Below are positions 11,900 through 23,529 of a DNA stretch of 64,000 nt, piece after piece. The DNA is from Rhinopithecus roxellana. Taxonomy: Eukaryota; Chordata; Mammalia; Primates; Cercopithecidae. Location: NCBI RefSeq assembly GCF_007565055.1, contig NC_044558.1, positions 125,724,235 to 125,788,234 on the forward strand, written 5' to 3'. Each line of letters starts with the position of its first letter. Position 1 is the first letter of the stretch. Below the pieces are notes generated by a model. The model did no database searches. It was not told the DNA's origin and saw nothing but the letters and a program-made list of their open reading frames with translations. Both the position numbers and the translations under genes were made by a program.

Positions 11900-13400
11900 C
11901 ACACACAGGTGGATGAAATAAAGAAAGTCAGTTTTAAGTAAGCACTCAGTAGCCACACATGAGGCTAAAGTCATTGCACTGGTGTCAGAGTGCAGAATCA
12001 AGACTTCAACATACAGAGAAAAGGAATCTTTGAAAGCACTACTCTTAAGTGACTTCCCATAGCAGGAACAGGAAAACAGAGCTCTTAGCATGGAGTTGAG
12101 TAGAGGGAGATGAAAGGACAGGAACTTCAGTACATATGATAGATTGTGAGGATGGCCCTTGAAGCAGAGCCTTTGGGAAGGAGGAAGGGGAAATCGGCAG
12201 TTCCAAGAACAAGTGAAGAAAAGCAGGGGTCATGCCTTTTGTCTAGATTGGTCATGTAAACAACTCAGGGAATAGTGTAAGAGCCCTATGAATATCCCAG
12301 GGACAAGAATCTAGGTTAGACTAACAGTTGGGATAGGAATAGGCATTGAACATATGTCATGAACACACTAACATTCACCATTTTGGCTAGTAGATAGGTA
12401 GGTACTAAGTTTTTTTAAGTATTAAAAACAACATGTTAAAATAGAAACATTTTAAAAGAATTTACTACATAGTATAGTAAATTCTATATAATTATTCTAC
12501 ATAATTCTATATATTTTTGTTAATTCATTTTACAGATTAATGGTCTATTTGTCTGGCATTGTTGGAAACAAGTTATCCCAAATATTTACTGAATTTTCCA
12601 TATAAGTAAAATTAACATCTTAAGGACTACAAGTATCTCATATACTTTTTTTTTCTCCTGAAATCCTTCATATGTTTAAGGTCCTTTGAACAATGTGCAT
12701 TAACATAACTCATCCTTTTCTCAATGACTAGGAGTCACCAGAGATATCAAAATTTAAAGCTGTAAAGGGACTTATATAGTAGAAGCCCTTCATTTCACAA
12801 AATAATCAAATTGTGTTTATAAGCAATATGTTGCAAAATAGTAATTCATTGTGCTCTTCAGTTAATTTGTGCTTGGTAAATATTTATAGGAAAAAAAGAA
12901 AGAGAAAGGAATGGAGACAAAGAAATATAATAATGCCAGTAGAAATCTCTGAAATAGGTATAATTTTTTTGTTTATTCTGCTTGTCAACCCTTTGATGTA
13001 GACATTACTATTCCAACTCTACAAGAGAAAATACTGAGTTTCAGATAGTTTTAGTTTAATTGGCCTTCCTAAGGTCATCGAGCTCGTAAATCTGTCTCTA
13101 AAGCTCGTGACATTTTCACCACATCCCATTGCTTTGAGATAAGGTCCCCACACAGACATAATGGCATCAGTTAGACCACCCAGAAGCATGCTGTCATCAG
13201 CTTTGAACTCTGAGATGGCTGGGTAAAACTAACTTAGAATACGCAAAGTATTATTTAAAATTTATTGTGATAATTCTAAAGGTGTCTAATCATTTAATCA
13301 TTTTCTAACTTATTAATGCACATAAAAATAATTTCACTATTCATCTATATCTATATATTTGTATTTCCTCTCATTATTCATTTATACACAAAACATATAA
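11900..13400. other. Unclassified intron upstream of the first PIK3C2G exon
   Basis: Mostly unique AT-rich sequence. A weak MIR-like stretch may be present near 12970-13110. No splice-flanked open frame was found. Confidence 0.4.
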
Positions 13401-13412
13401 TGCATATATATT

Positions 13413-13455
13413 CACAACACACACACACACGCACACACACACACACATACACACT
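13413..13455 (+). repeat. CA microsatellite upstream of a PIK3C2G exon
   Basis: CA dinucleotide repeat with a gc interruption, ending about 117 nt before the exon at 13572. Intronic CA repeats can act as hnRNP L-dependent splicing elements (established for other genes); an effect here is inference. Confidence 0.95.
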
Positions 13456-13571
13456 CAGCTTGCTTTTACCAAACTAAGTTCTAAAAATAAAAGAAAATGA
13501 AGTCAGAGAGGAAAACACATATTTGGGGATATTATGGGAGGATATGATTGTGTTCATTTTTTCTCTTTCAG

Positions 13572-13674
13572 CGATCACTCTTTGGGGAGCCACAAAATGT
13601 TTCAAAAAGATAAATCTGTTATTCAACTCCACCTGCAGAAAAGTAGGGAAGCTCCAGGAAAGCTATCTCGAAAG
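13572..13674 (+). CDS. PIK3C2G: PIK3C2G internal exon: end of Ras-binding domain
   Basis: This 103-nt exon lies between a pyrimidine-rich acceptor (ttctctttcag, ending at 13571) and a gtaaga donor. The first base completes a codon from an upstream exon outside the window, and 34 full codons follow, so it ends in phase 0. The translation includes LGSHKMFQKDKSVIQLHLQ. This aligns with the LGSHEHIQ stretch of PIK3C2A near the end of the PI3K Ras-binding domain, the module that contacts Ras-family GTPases. One other frame is also open, but only this one gives family similarity and joins the next exon. A CA repeat lies about 117 nt upstream of the acceptor and a MaLR LTR begins about 220 nt downstream of the donor. 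Confidence 0.96.
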
Positions 13675-13894
13675 GTAAGACTTTCTTATCTTTGGTTTCA
13701 ACTAGCAAATTGACTGTTTTAAGGACAATATTTCTAATTTTTGAACTATTGCCAATTTGGAATTATATAGCTTAATTAATACATGTTTATTTAAATATGT
13801 TCATTGAAAAATGATGAAATATCTCATATAAATATAAATACCTGTTAATGATTTGAACTGATGCAATAACATGAACACATTATTGCAATCTTAG

Positions 13895-14288
13895 TGTTAT
13901 GGACTGAATGTTTGTGTCCCCCCAAAATTCATAAGTTGAGGCCCCAGGTGATAGTATTAGGAAGTGGGGTCTTTAGGAGGTATTTAGTTTTAGATGAAGT
14001 CATAAAAGCAGAGTCCTTATGATGAGGTGGTAAGTGCCCTTATAAAAAGAGTTTAGAGCGCTCTCTCTGTCTTTCTTTCTCCCTCCTCCTCCCTCTCTAT
14101 CACTCTCTCCTTCTCTTTCTTCTCACTATGTTAGGACACAGCAAGAAGGAAGCTGTCTGCACACAGGAAAAGGGCCCTGACCCTGATTATAAACTTTGCA
14201 GCCTATAGAATGAAGAGAAATAAATGTATGTTGTTTGAGCCACCTGGTCTCTGGTATTTTGTTATAGCAGCCCAGTCTGACTAATACA
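13895..14288 (+). mobile_element. MaLR LTR (MLT1-type), sense
   Basis: It starts tgttatggactgaatgtttg and runs through the characteristic MaLR phrases: ggtattaggaggtgg-like, cttataaaaagag, ggacacagcaagaagg, and gaaataaatgtatgttgttt near the 3' end. It closes with gactaataca. It lies about 220 nt after the donor of the exon at 13572. No internal MaLR sequence is attached. Confidence 0.85.
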
Positions 14289-14935
14289 CTGAGTATAACA
14301 AATCTATTGGTTTCTTTCCAAAATCATTTGTGAGACACTTATTAAGGTTATCATATTTATACTTTTCACATGTCTTCTTAGAAGTAAATGAAATAGAAAA
14401 TGCAATGGGGAATCACTAAAGGCAGAAAAATAACTTGTTTTCTGTGAAGACTGTTTATGTCAACACAGCTTAAATTAGCACAGATAAACTTTCATAATAT
14501 ATATAATAAAGTTACCTAGAAAAGGATGACTATGCTTTAATGATACAGTTTCATGCTGTTAGATGTGAATTTTACTCCCTGTGTCATGTTGTGAGTTACT
14601 TCCAATTCAAATTACACAGTATGCAGTGAACTTTGATATTATGGCAGTTTTTATCTGTAGAATCTTAAATTACTTACTTTAAGCAAAAATCCTCTCACCC
14701 TGTCATTTATATTAGTTAACAGATTTCCAGTGGATGATTTCTTTTTTTTCTAGTATGAAGTGTTTCATCATAAGAAAATTTCAGGTAGTACATTAGGTTG
14801 CAATATATCTACATGGAAAATAACATAATGAGGCCAAAAGAGAGTTGTTTAGAAATATTTTTTGGATCTTGTGTTCAACTTAGCTGCTGTTGACAGCTCC
14901 AAGGCTATACATCTGAAATCTCCAGGAAAACACAT

Positions 14936-15024
14936 TATAAAATGCAACTGACCCCGTCAGTTTTAAACTTAAGATTCTTCAAATTGCCCTCAATGTTGAG
15001 AAAAAAAGCTGAAATCATCATATT
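14936..15024 (+). repeat. Copy 1 of an 85-90-bp dispersed duplication
   Basis: The stretch from gcaactgaccccgtcag through cttaagattcttcaaatt to atcatatt recurs about 1.0 kb downstream at 15947-16040 with scattered differences. The source family is not recognised. Confidence 0.85.
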
Positions 15025-15204
15025 TCATTGGAGCATGGGGGAAGAAGATAAAATATATGATTCTAATTTGGATGCTGCTAAAATAATAACTTATTGATAG
15101 TAATTAACAAATCACTAACATTTCAGACTCACGTAAATTAAGGTCTGTTTAAAAACTCGTGTAACTCTATTATTCTGATATAAGGCATACATTTAATGTC
15201 TGAG

Positions 15205-15365
15205 ACTTTAACATTTCTATCACATTTAATCCTTTCAATAATTCTATAAGGTAAACACTATTAAAAATAAGGAAACTGTATCACAGGGAGGAATCAAGGC
15301 TTTCCCAAGATTAAAATCATGAAACTGATGGGCAGAGAAGGATAGATTTGAGCACAGTCAGTGAG
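15205..15365 (-). repeat. MIR, antisense
   Basis: It follows the antisense MIR order: cacatttaatcctttcaata, a tataaggtaaacactatta block, an aaggaaactg block and a short direct end near 15360. It is diverged, as expected for this mammal-wide SINE. Confidence 0.7.
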
Positions 15366-15481
15366 TCTTCAGAGCCCATGCATTCCTACCAACTTATATG
15401 GGAAATATGCTCAGAATTTGCAGTATATTCTTAAAGGTTTTGGATGTGTTTCAGGTCAAAATTCTAGCTTTATGCAGGCAC

Positions 15482-15634
15482 GTGTGCGTGTGTGTGTGTG
15501 TGTGCGTGTGTGTGCGTGTGTGCGCGTGTGTGCGTGTGTGTGTGTGCGTGTGTGCGTTGCGTGTGTGTGCGTGTGTGTGTGCATCTGTGTGTGTGCGTGC
15601 GTGTGTGTGTGTGTGCGCGTGTGTGTGTGTGCGT
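15482..15634 (+). repeat. Long TG/CG alternating repeat
   Basis: About 150 bp of almost uninterrupted alternating purine-pyrimidine sequence: mostly TG with many CG steps and one cat interruption. Such tracts can adopt Z-DNA under negative supercoiling. The short open frames here (Cys/Val/Arg or His/Thr runs) are artefacts of the repeat. Confidence 0.97.
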
Positions 15635-15724
15635 AATTTTTTTCCACAGCTAATATCCATGTAGCTCAAAGTCTGGGGTATGACAGGTGATTAATAACTA
15701 ACCAAATTATGTATATATTAGGTG

Positions 15725-15935
15725 CCAATTGATGTTCTTAGTGCTTTAAATGAATTAATTGATAGTAGTCCAAGAGCAAAGAATAAATACAACTATTTTT
15801 CTATCTTATAAAAATAAAAGAACTGAAAAGTTAAGAGATTATTTAAATCATCCAAAGTCTCACAGCTAGTAAATAAGGGTGATGAGATCAGAGCAAAAGT
15901 AATCTGCCTACAGATCACACTATTTGATCATGTTG
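15725..15935 (-). repeat. Probable MIR-type repeat, antisense
   Basis: Weak match to antisense MIR: tgctttaaatgaattaatt, then a block with tcacagctagtaaataa, which corresponds to the MIR core. Diverged, so the call is tentative. Confidence 0.5.
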
Positions 15936-15946
15936 ACCAGTGCAGT

Positions 15947-16040
15947 TATATAGTGCAACTGACTCTGTCAATATCAAACTTAAGATTCTTCAAATTACCC
16001 TCAATGTTGAGGGAAAAAAAAAAAGTGAGATAATCATATT
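15947..16040 (+). repeat. Copy 2 of the 85-90-bp dispersed duplication
   Basis: Matches 14936-15024, with a longer A-run near 16012-16024 and several substitutions. Confidence 0.85.
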
Positions 16041-16335
16041 GCTGTCATCATCATTGTTATCATGTCCAGGGACAAGCATATTGTTATCTCTGGGTGTATA
16101 ATGTGTAGCTCTCATCAGAAGTGCCTGTTTTTCAATATGCCATTTGGATCACAGTGGGAATTAAGTTACGTGGTTCTTTTTGATGCTTCATGATTCAACT
16201 TACAAGCTTGTCCATCCTATAATAAATATCACCAATTCTTGGATAATTCAACAACTCATGGGTAAAAAGTATAAATGCTTTTTCTTATCCACAACTTTTG
16301 CTAATATTGATGCTGTTGTTTAAAATGGATAATAC

Positions 16336-16453
16336 TTGAACCCGCGAGGCAGAGGTTGCAGTGACCCGAGATTGCACCACTGCGCTCCATCCTGGGTGAC
16401 AGAGCTAGACTCTGTCTCAAAATAATAATAATAATAACAATAATAATAATAAT
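16336..16453 (+). mobile_element. 5'-truncated Alu with AAT tail and target duplication
   Basis: It contains only the last ~75 bp of an Alu right arm (cttgaacccgcgaggcagag to gactctgtctcaaaa) followed by an AAT-repeat tail. A perfect 11-bp direct repeat, atggataatac, flanks it at 16325-16335 and 16454-16464. The flanking repeat shows that this is a true truncated insertion and not an eroded full Alu. Confidence 0.95.
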
Positions 16454-16712
16454 ATGGATAATACACCTGATGGCAAATGTATTTATATATTTGTATATCC
16501 TCCATTCATGCAATAAGTATTTGCTATGTAACTGCTGTGTATTAGGCCCTATACTAATGTGTAGTTAGAGTAGTAAGCAATATCAATAAGATCTCAGCCC
16601 TCAGGGGTTCAGGGGATGCAAATGGCACCGCTTTCCAATTAAAAAGCAATGGTAACTTCCATGCAGAATGTGAAAAAGGCATTCTGTATCTCCATCTCTG
16701 TAAGTCTTGATT

Positions 16713-17007
16713 TTTTTTTTTTTTTTTGAGATGGGGTCTCGCTCTGTTGCCCAGGCTGGAGTGCAGTGGCATGATGTTGGCTCACTGCAACCTTTGCCTC
16801 TCGGGTTCAGGCAATTCTCCTGCCTCAGCTTCCTGAGTAGCTGGGATTACAGGCACATGCCACTATGCCCGGCTAATTTTTGTATTTTTAGTAGAGACAG
16901 GTTTCACCATGTTGATTAGGCTAGTCTCAAACTCCTGACCTCGTGATCCACCTGCCTCAGTCCCACAAAGTGCTGCGATTACAGGCGTAAGCCACCGCAC
17001 CTGGTCC
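16713..17007 (-). mobile_element. Alu, antisense, with target-site duplication
   Basis: Full-length antisense Alu with a T-run start and gagatggggtctcgctctgt. An 11-bp direct repeat, aagtcttgatt, flanks it at 16702-16712 and 17008-17018. AluS-like by eye. Confidence 0.97.
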
Positions 17008-17494
17008 AAGTCTTGATTCTTTCAGGATTTTTTTTTTTTTTTTTTTGCATTGCATTTCAAGGGAGAAGATTATTATATTTTATTAAAACTTTAAGGATTT
17101 ACATCCAGGAACTGGGATAAGTACTTTATACAGTATATACAACCTAATAACAATTGATTAATTTAACAAATAAAACTTGTCACATGCCATTCATAGTACT
17201 TGCCTTTTCTAGAATGTAGAGTTCACATCCTAGTTGAGAGACAGACAATAAACAAATGTATACAATGAAGTCATGTAGAGGTATGTGCTCTGAAAGAATA
17301 TATAGCCAGCTCTGAAAATTGAGAGCAGCACCTAATGCGGATGAATAAGAGGGGCTAGTGATGGTACTTGCTTTTCTGTCTAAATCCTGGAGCACACAGG
17401 CCTAGCTCTGATCTTTAGAAATGAGGAATATGAAATTTGCTCATTTAGCCTTCTATAAAAAAGCAAAAATTCTGGTTTCATATTGCTCAATTTC

Positions 17495-17612
17495 AAATGT
17501 TCACTTTTAGGCAAATTGTTAAATTCTCTGTACCTGAATTTCTTCATCTAGAAATGTGAATAATGATAGTTCTTACCTAATGTGGTTATTATGAGAACTC
17601 AATTGAGAAATA
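17495..17612 (+). repeat. Probable MIR fragment, sense
   Basis: The order of ttaaattctctgtacctgaa, tttcttcatctagaaatg and a following ttattatgagaactcaa fits the sense MIR 3' half. Confidence 0.6.
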
Positions 17613-17633
17613 TTATCAGGGGAAATAAAATAT

Positions 17634-18688
17634 CAGGGGAAACCCCACCCCCTAATATTAAACATGGGTTCTTTTCTATTTCCCTAAGTGTTGGCTGATC
17701 TGAGAAATCAAGGGAAAGAGTACCAAAGAGAGAGATTTTAAAGCTGGGTTTCCGGGGGAGACATCACATGTTGGCTGGTTCCGTGATGCTCCCTGAGCCG
17801 TAAAACCAGCAAGTTTTTATTATCGATTTTCAAAAGGGAAGGGAGTGTACAAATAGGGTGTGGGTCACAGAGGTCACATGCTTCACAAGGTAATGAAATA
17901 TCACAAAGCAAATGGAGGCAGGGCGAGATCACAGGACTACAGGAAGGGGTGAAATTAAAATTGCTAATGAAGTTTCGGGCACGCATTATCATTGATAACA
18001 TCTTATCAGGAGACAGGGTTTGAGAGCAGACAACCAGTCTGACCAAAATTTATTAGGCAGGAATTTCCTCATCCTAATAAGCCTGGGAGCGCTACAGGAG
18101 ACCAGGGCTTATTTCATCCCTTCATCTCTGACCATAAAAGACAGCAGCCCCCAAAGCAGCCATTTCAGAGGCCTACCCTCAGGGGCCATTCTCTTTCTCA
18201 GGGATGTTCCTTGCTGAGAAAAAAAATTCAGTGATATTTCTCCTATTTACTTTTGAAAGAAGAGAAATATGGCTCTGTTCCGCCCGGCTCACCAGCAGTC
18301 AGCGTTTAAGGTTATCTCCCTTGTTCCCTGAACATTGCTGTTATCCTGTTCTTTTTCCAAGGTGTCCAGATTTCATATTGTTCAAACACACATGCTCTAC
18401 AAACAATTTGTGCAGTTAACGCAATCATCACAGGGTCCTGAGGTGACGTACATCCTCCTCAGCTTAGGAAGGTGATGGGATTAAGAGATTAAAGACAGAC
18501 ATAGCATATCACAAGGGTGTTGATTGGGGAAGTGATAAATGTCTATGAAATCTTCACAGTTTATGTTCAGAGATAGCAGTAAAGACAGGCGGGGACCTAA
18601 TAAATGTCCATGAAATCTTCACAATTTATGTTCTTCTGCCGCAGCTTCAGCTGGTCCCTCCATTTGGGGTCCCTGACTTCCCACAACA
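17634..18688 (-). mobile_element. ERV class II (HERV-K-type) solitary LTR, antisense
   Basis: About 1,055 bp. Read on the minus strand it starts TGTTGTGGGAAGTCAGGG and contains an internally repeated block (tttatgttc...ccatgaaatcttcac), at about 18535-18570 and 18600-18635 on the + strand. It has an AATAAA signal at 17816-17821. A perfect 6-bp direct repeat, aaatat, flanks it at 17628-17633 and 18689-18694; 6 bp is the class II target-duplication length. The left end is altered: tatcaggggaaa occurs at 17613-17624 and again at 17631-17642. No viral genes are attached. The exact LTR subfamily is not assigned. Confidence 0.8.
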
Positions 18689-18694
18689 AAATAT

Positions 18695-19630
18695 AAACAA
18701 AGAGCTTAAGTCAGTGCCTGCACCTAGTATGACTACCTAAGTATTAGCTATTGATGTCATAAAATTGGATGTTTCACTGTGTGCTATTTTGGTCCTTTAC
18801 AATTAAAAATTCTAAAACATTATTAATGTTAATTTGCATTAAAACATTTAGAAATTTACTTATGATGTTGCAAATATTGAGAGAGATGGACATTTTTGTG
18901 TTATGTCAAAATAGTATATATACTGCAGTATCATGACTTTTGTTGATATATCAACAATTTTAATAAATCACAATTTTTCTTATAAGCTTTCATACCCATA
19001 AGCAGGATAAATTTTAGTCTTAATTGAAATTTCTGTATGTAATAAGAAAATAAAAATAAACTGATAATTGGTTTGATTTTGAGGTAAGTTTTATAAAAGT
19101 TTCTTTCTAAGACATGTATGATTTATTGATTAACTTAATATAACTGAAACAGTTTTATCAACTTGTGTCTCATCTTCATTATTTGAATTGCCCTGTTTAA
19201 AATTTTCTGAATTGCCCTATTTAAAATAAGTAACCCTTGATTTGTATTTTTAATTTTATGTATACATCATAAGGAGATAGCAAATGTTCTCTCAGTTTTA
19301 TTTTTTATAGTAGTGTCAAAATTCTCTGTAATTTTCAGGATTTCAGCTGTAAGTAAAACATTTATGAACAATTATAATTGTTCTAATAAAACTGTAAAAT
19401 TGTATTGATAGTATTCTTTTTCACATAATACTAGGAATATGACTATCATCATTATATTAAGTTTGTTGATACCATTGCCTTGCAGTAGCTACTTTAGAGC
19501 TTTCTAATTGTGCAAAGCTCAGTTCATCTTAGATAATATTTTTATTTTAAACTTGATAATATTATACTGAAATAGAATAATTTAATCCACATTCAAGAGA
19601 ACAAGAAAGTTGTTCTAAAAAAAAAAAAAA
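18695..19630. other. Unclassified AT-rich intron
   Basis: No exon, RNA gene or repeat family recognised. Two near-copies of a gaattgccctgtttaaaat phrase occur at 19184-19224. Confidence 0.4.
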
Positions 19631-19634
19631 AGCA

Positions 19635-19937
19635 GGCCAGGAGCAGTGACTTAGGCCTCTAGTCCTAGCACTTTGGGAGGCCAAGGCGGGCAGATCACCT
19701 GAGGTCAGAAGTTCGAGACCACCCTGGTCAACATAGTGAAACCCCATCTTTACAAAAAATAGCTGGACCTGGTGTTGCACATCTATAATCCCAGCTACTC
19801 AGGATGTTGAGGCACAAGAATTGCTTGAACTCTGGAGGCGGAGGTTGCAGTGAGCTGAGATCACACCATGGCACTCTGGCCTGAGTGACAGTAAGACTCC
19901 ATCTCGAAAAATAAATAAATAAATAAATAATAAATAG
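19635..19937 (+). mobile_element. Alu, sense, diverged
   Basis: It starts ggccaggagcagtgacttag and ends in an AAAT-repeat tail. Many substitutions suggest an older Alu (AluJ or old AluS). A short agcag match on each side may be what is left of the target duplication. Confidence 0.93.
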
Positions 19938-19939
19938 CA

Positions 19940-21790
19940 GGTTGATGATCTTTAGAAATCATCCAAGGTTTCAAAATTTTAAAGCTGCTACCTTGATTAG
20001 CTATGAAAAACTTAATATTTTTAAATTTGTTTCCTTTTTTATCTATCTCAAATTTGATCACAAGTATTGCCAACATTGTAGATATTAATCATAAAATCAA
20101 GATTTTCTTATAGCTCAGGGGAACATTCACAGAACATTTACAGCAATAGATTTTTGCATGAGAAAAAAGAATTTTTAACTTTTTCCTTTTTCCTTAAGGC
20201 CAAGGTGTGGCTTCAGCTTTAGGGAAAAGTTAAATGCACACTATCTTTCATGGACCATTACAGGAATTTTCCTCCAGCTTTTGTTTTTCTTCAAGATCTG
20301 TTAATAATTTAACAAAAAAATGTTTCCAATACATGTACCTTATGAAGTTATTTTTCCTCCATCCTATTTAAATTTAAAAAAAATTTCTAGTAAAAGGTAC
20401 TAAGACAAATACCGAAAATATTTCTGGAAACCAAATAAATTGGTTTTTAAATGAATATGATTATGCTTTCCTAGAAATATGTAAATAAGTATATTCTTTA
20501 TATTCTTGCTTTGGTTTTAACTTCTGAAAGAAGGCGAGTACCAAATATTACAGTTCAAATCTTACTTTTTTATTTTTACTCTGTTTTTCACTTTCTGTTT
20601 TCCCTCTTCTTTTACTATGCTTTTCATGACTACAGTTTAGCTTTCTCTGTTGCAGAAAAAAGTTGTCTTGTCACTATCACACTTTTTATTTTAGCTGTCC
20701 CAGTGACTCTATATGTAAATTTCTAGAAAGTTAGACTCACATCTTCGTTTCTCAGCCATTCTACATAGTGTTTCTTTTTCACAACATGTAGTCAAAATAT
20801 TGTTTTATAACAGTGACCTTATTCTTTCCATCTAACTTAGCTTTCTTCTTCCTCTTCACAAAACAAACCAATATAAAAATTAATTTACCTTTGACATTGG
20901 GCCATATAAAGGTTTTCCTTCTGATGTTTACTGTCCGAATCTCTAATAGTCAGTTTTAAAAATAGACTGTGTTTATTGACACACAAGATTACATACACCC
21001 CAGGCATTAAGGGACTCACTCAGATCTCAACCTTAATGCCACTGTGTGGCGAAATAGTGCAATTATGATAAGACATACTGCATTCTCTGCCTACTGGCAA
21101 AGGGTTTTCATGAATGCCCAGTTTCAGGAGAACTAGTCAAGAAGTTAAGGTATGAGTGTGTGTGTGTGTGTTGTGTGCACACACATACAGGCCATAGGCA
21201 TGATATTTTAAGATGAGTAGTTCATGCTTATATAGGAAGAAAACAAAAGGCCAACTAACTCCTAGAATTTATACCTACCAGTAATTGTCATTAATTAGCA
21301 TAATTTAGTGCTCATGAAACGGAAAGCTCTCTTACACTGACATTTTGGCAGCAAGATGTGGTGAAGCTGAAAAATGAAGGAGTTGATTATGTGTCTGCTC
21401 GCCCATCTGGCAAAATGTCAGGCTTTACACTGCCATGGCACGCATGGCCTAAATATGAAAAAAAAAAAAGTTCATGTATGTGGGAGAAGTGGTGCCTAAA
21501 AATCTGCCTTCCTACTTAGTAGGATAATTTAGTGTTTGACCTTGGTGATGCCATGATGTTTTTCAACTGTCTTTTAGGCTTATTCTTAACCAAAGCTAAG
21601 CTTTCTGCTTTACTTTTGAAAAGGCTTATATAGTAAAGGAGAGTCTTGTAAGGTCTTTAAGACAACATATAAACGTGATGAATGAGGGTTATCAAAATAA
21701 GTGAATAAAATGGCAGCAGGAAGTTACGGACCTATTTTTATCTGGTACTCATTTCTATTCACTCTATAAATATTAATATATTCTGCTGTC
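19940..21790. other. Intron with a moderate-complexity stretch near 20.9-21.5 kb
   Basis: Mostly AT-rich. The segment 20930-21470 is less biased in composition than its surroundings and has no repeat match I know; it includes a short TG run at 21153-21174. It could be old repeat or conserved noncoding sequence. Sequence alone does not decide. Confidence 0.4.
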
Positions 21791-21795
21791 TACAG

Positions 21796-21866
21796 CATGA
21801 AGAGGACCACAGTCAGTTTTATCTGAACCAACTTCTAGAATTTATGCATATTTGGAAAGTATCCAG
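21796..21866 (+). CDS. PIK3C2G: PIK3C2G internal exon: linker after Ras-binding domain
   Basis: This 71-nt exon follows a tctacag acceptor and precedes a gtaaga donor. It enters in phase 0 and leaves two bases (ag) for the next exon. The 23 full codons read HEEDHSQFYLNQLLEFMHIW and a little more. This is a charged then hydrophobic helical-looking segment in the linker between the Ras-binding and C2 domains of class II PI3-kinases. On its own it has no catalytic or binding motif, and its identity rests on phase continuity and position in the gene. Losing this exon alone would shift the frame; losing it together with the next exon (71+64 nt) would not. Confidence 0.94.
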
Positions 21867-22504
21867 GTAAGACATTTTATATTTGTTGCAAGATTACTTT
21901 CTGATTGAGTTCTCAAATATCAAATCTCAATATTTTTCAGTTGATTGTAAAAGCTGTCCTTTCACTGGGACTGAGGAAGCTAATGTTCTTTTAATAGACA
22001 CATTCTGTTAATAATTATCCATTCTTCAAAGTTATTCAGATATATTTAAAGAGCTGCTAACACTTTGCAGAACATTCTAACATCCATTTAAAAAAATCTC
22101 TGCTGCTGGTTATTAAATTTTCAAGGACTTGTTTTCCTGATTCATTTTGTGAATTTGGGTTTGCATATGTCACTTGAGCTCTTTGTAAAACAATTTTAAT
22201 ACTTTGAAGGTAACCATCTCCTACTTAATTTGTTTCTGAAACTCCCTGAAAATAAATGGTATATCATAAATAGAGGAGTGTAAATTCAAATTGGAAAACT
22301 GGAGTGAAAACAAGTGAACATATCCTACTTCATTCTTATATCTAAATGTATGCATGTATTATTTGGAAGAACAGACTTATCAGGTAGGTAAACTGGGAGT
22401 TTGGGTATATCTACAATTAAGGCTGTTGTGAGCTGAACCAGGAGAAAATGTAGTGTGGGAGATACAGGTCATACATCTCTAAAGTAAAGCCTGATATAAC
22501 ATAT

Positions 22505-22954
22505 CAGCTAAATTTACAATAGCAAAGACATGGGATCAACCCATATGCCCATCAGTGATTGACTGGATAAAGAAATGGCACATATACACCGTGGAATACT
22601 ATGCAGCCATATAAAGGAATGAGATCATGTCTCTTGCAGAACATAGATGGAGGTAGAGGCCATTATCCTCAACAAACTAACGCAGAAACAGAAAACAAAA
22701 CACCACACATTCTCACTTATAAGTGGGAGCTGAACAATGAGAACACATGTACACATGGAGGAGAATGACACACACTGGGGCCCATCAGAGTTGTTGGGGA
22801 GGGAGAGCATCAGGATAAATAGCTAATGCATGTAGGGCTCAATACCTAGGTGAGGGGTTGATAGGTGCAGCAAACCACCATTGCACATGTTTACCTATGT
22901 AACAAACCTGCAGGTCCTGCACACGTTTCCTGGAACTTAAAATAAAATAAAATT
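22505..22954 (+). mobile_element. L1 3' end, sense, 5'-truncated
   Basis: Contains the last part of L1 ORF2 and the 3' UTR: catgggatcaacccatatgc, atactatgcagccatataaa, tgagaacacatgtacacatg and gtaacaaacctgcaggtcct, ending in an AAAAT-type tail. Primate L1PA/L1PB age. An Alu has inserted in its tail. Confidence 0.95.
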
Positions 22955-23264
22955 GGCCAGGCGCCGTGGCTCATGCCTGTAATCCCAGCACTTTAGGAGG
23001 CCTAGGTGGGCGGATCACAAGGTCAGGAGTTCAAGACGAGCCTGGCCAATATAGTGAAACCTAACTCTACTAAAAATACAAAAATCAGCCAGGCATGGTG
23101 GCATGTGCTGTAGTCTCAGCTACTCGGGACGCTGAAGCAGGAGAATCATTTGAACCCAGGATGTGGAGGTTGCAGTGAGCTAAGATCATGCCACTGTACT
23201 CCAGCTTGGGCAACAGAGTGAGACCTCATCTCAAAAAACAAATTGATTAATTAATTTTAAAAAT
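22955..23264 (+). mobile_element. Alu, sense, inserted in the L1 tail
   Basis: Starts ggccaggcgccgtggctcat. The L1 tail motif aataaaataaaatt lies at both ends (22941-22954 and 23265-23278) as target duplication. AluS-like. Confidence 0.95.
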
Positions 23265-23369
23265 AATAAAATAAAATTAAGTTTAAAACATGAATAAAAA
23301 TATGAGCTAAAATTGGTTTTAGTGACTCTGTTGGGTAATGATTTTGTGAAGTTATTATTATATATTTAC

Positions 23370-23525
23370 ATATATTATCTCATCTAATTCTTTCTAAAAC
23401 TCTATGATAATGCATATTATCCTGTTTCAAAACTAAAGAAACTGAAGTTCTGAGAGGCTAAATAACTCTCCTAAGGCCATTCTGGTCATCAGTGGCAGGG
23501 CTACAATCAGGTCTGCCTGAAATAT
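23370..23525 (-). repeat. MIR, antisense
   Basis: Clear antisense MIR order: tctcatctaattctttctaa, a tatgataatgcatattatcc block, aaactgaagttctgagaggc, and a ggcagggctacaatcagg end. Confidence 0.8.
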
Positions 23526-23529
23526 ACAA

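Noticed and set aside
13572..13674. Alternative reading frame of the exon (ITLWGATKCFKK)
   Set aside because: Also open, but it has no PI3K similarity and does not join the next exon in phase.
15361..15669. Several overlapping open frames rich in Cys/Val or His/Thr
   Set aside because: They are translations of the TG/CG repeat in every frame; no start context or family.
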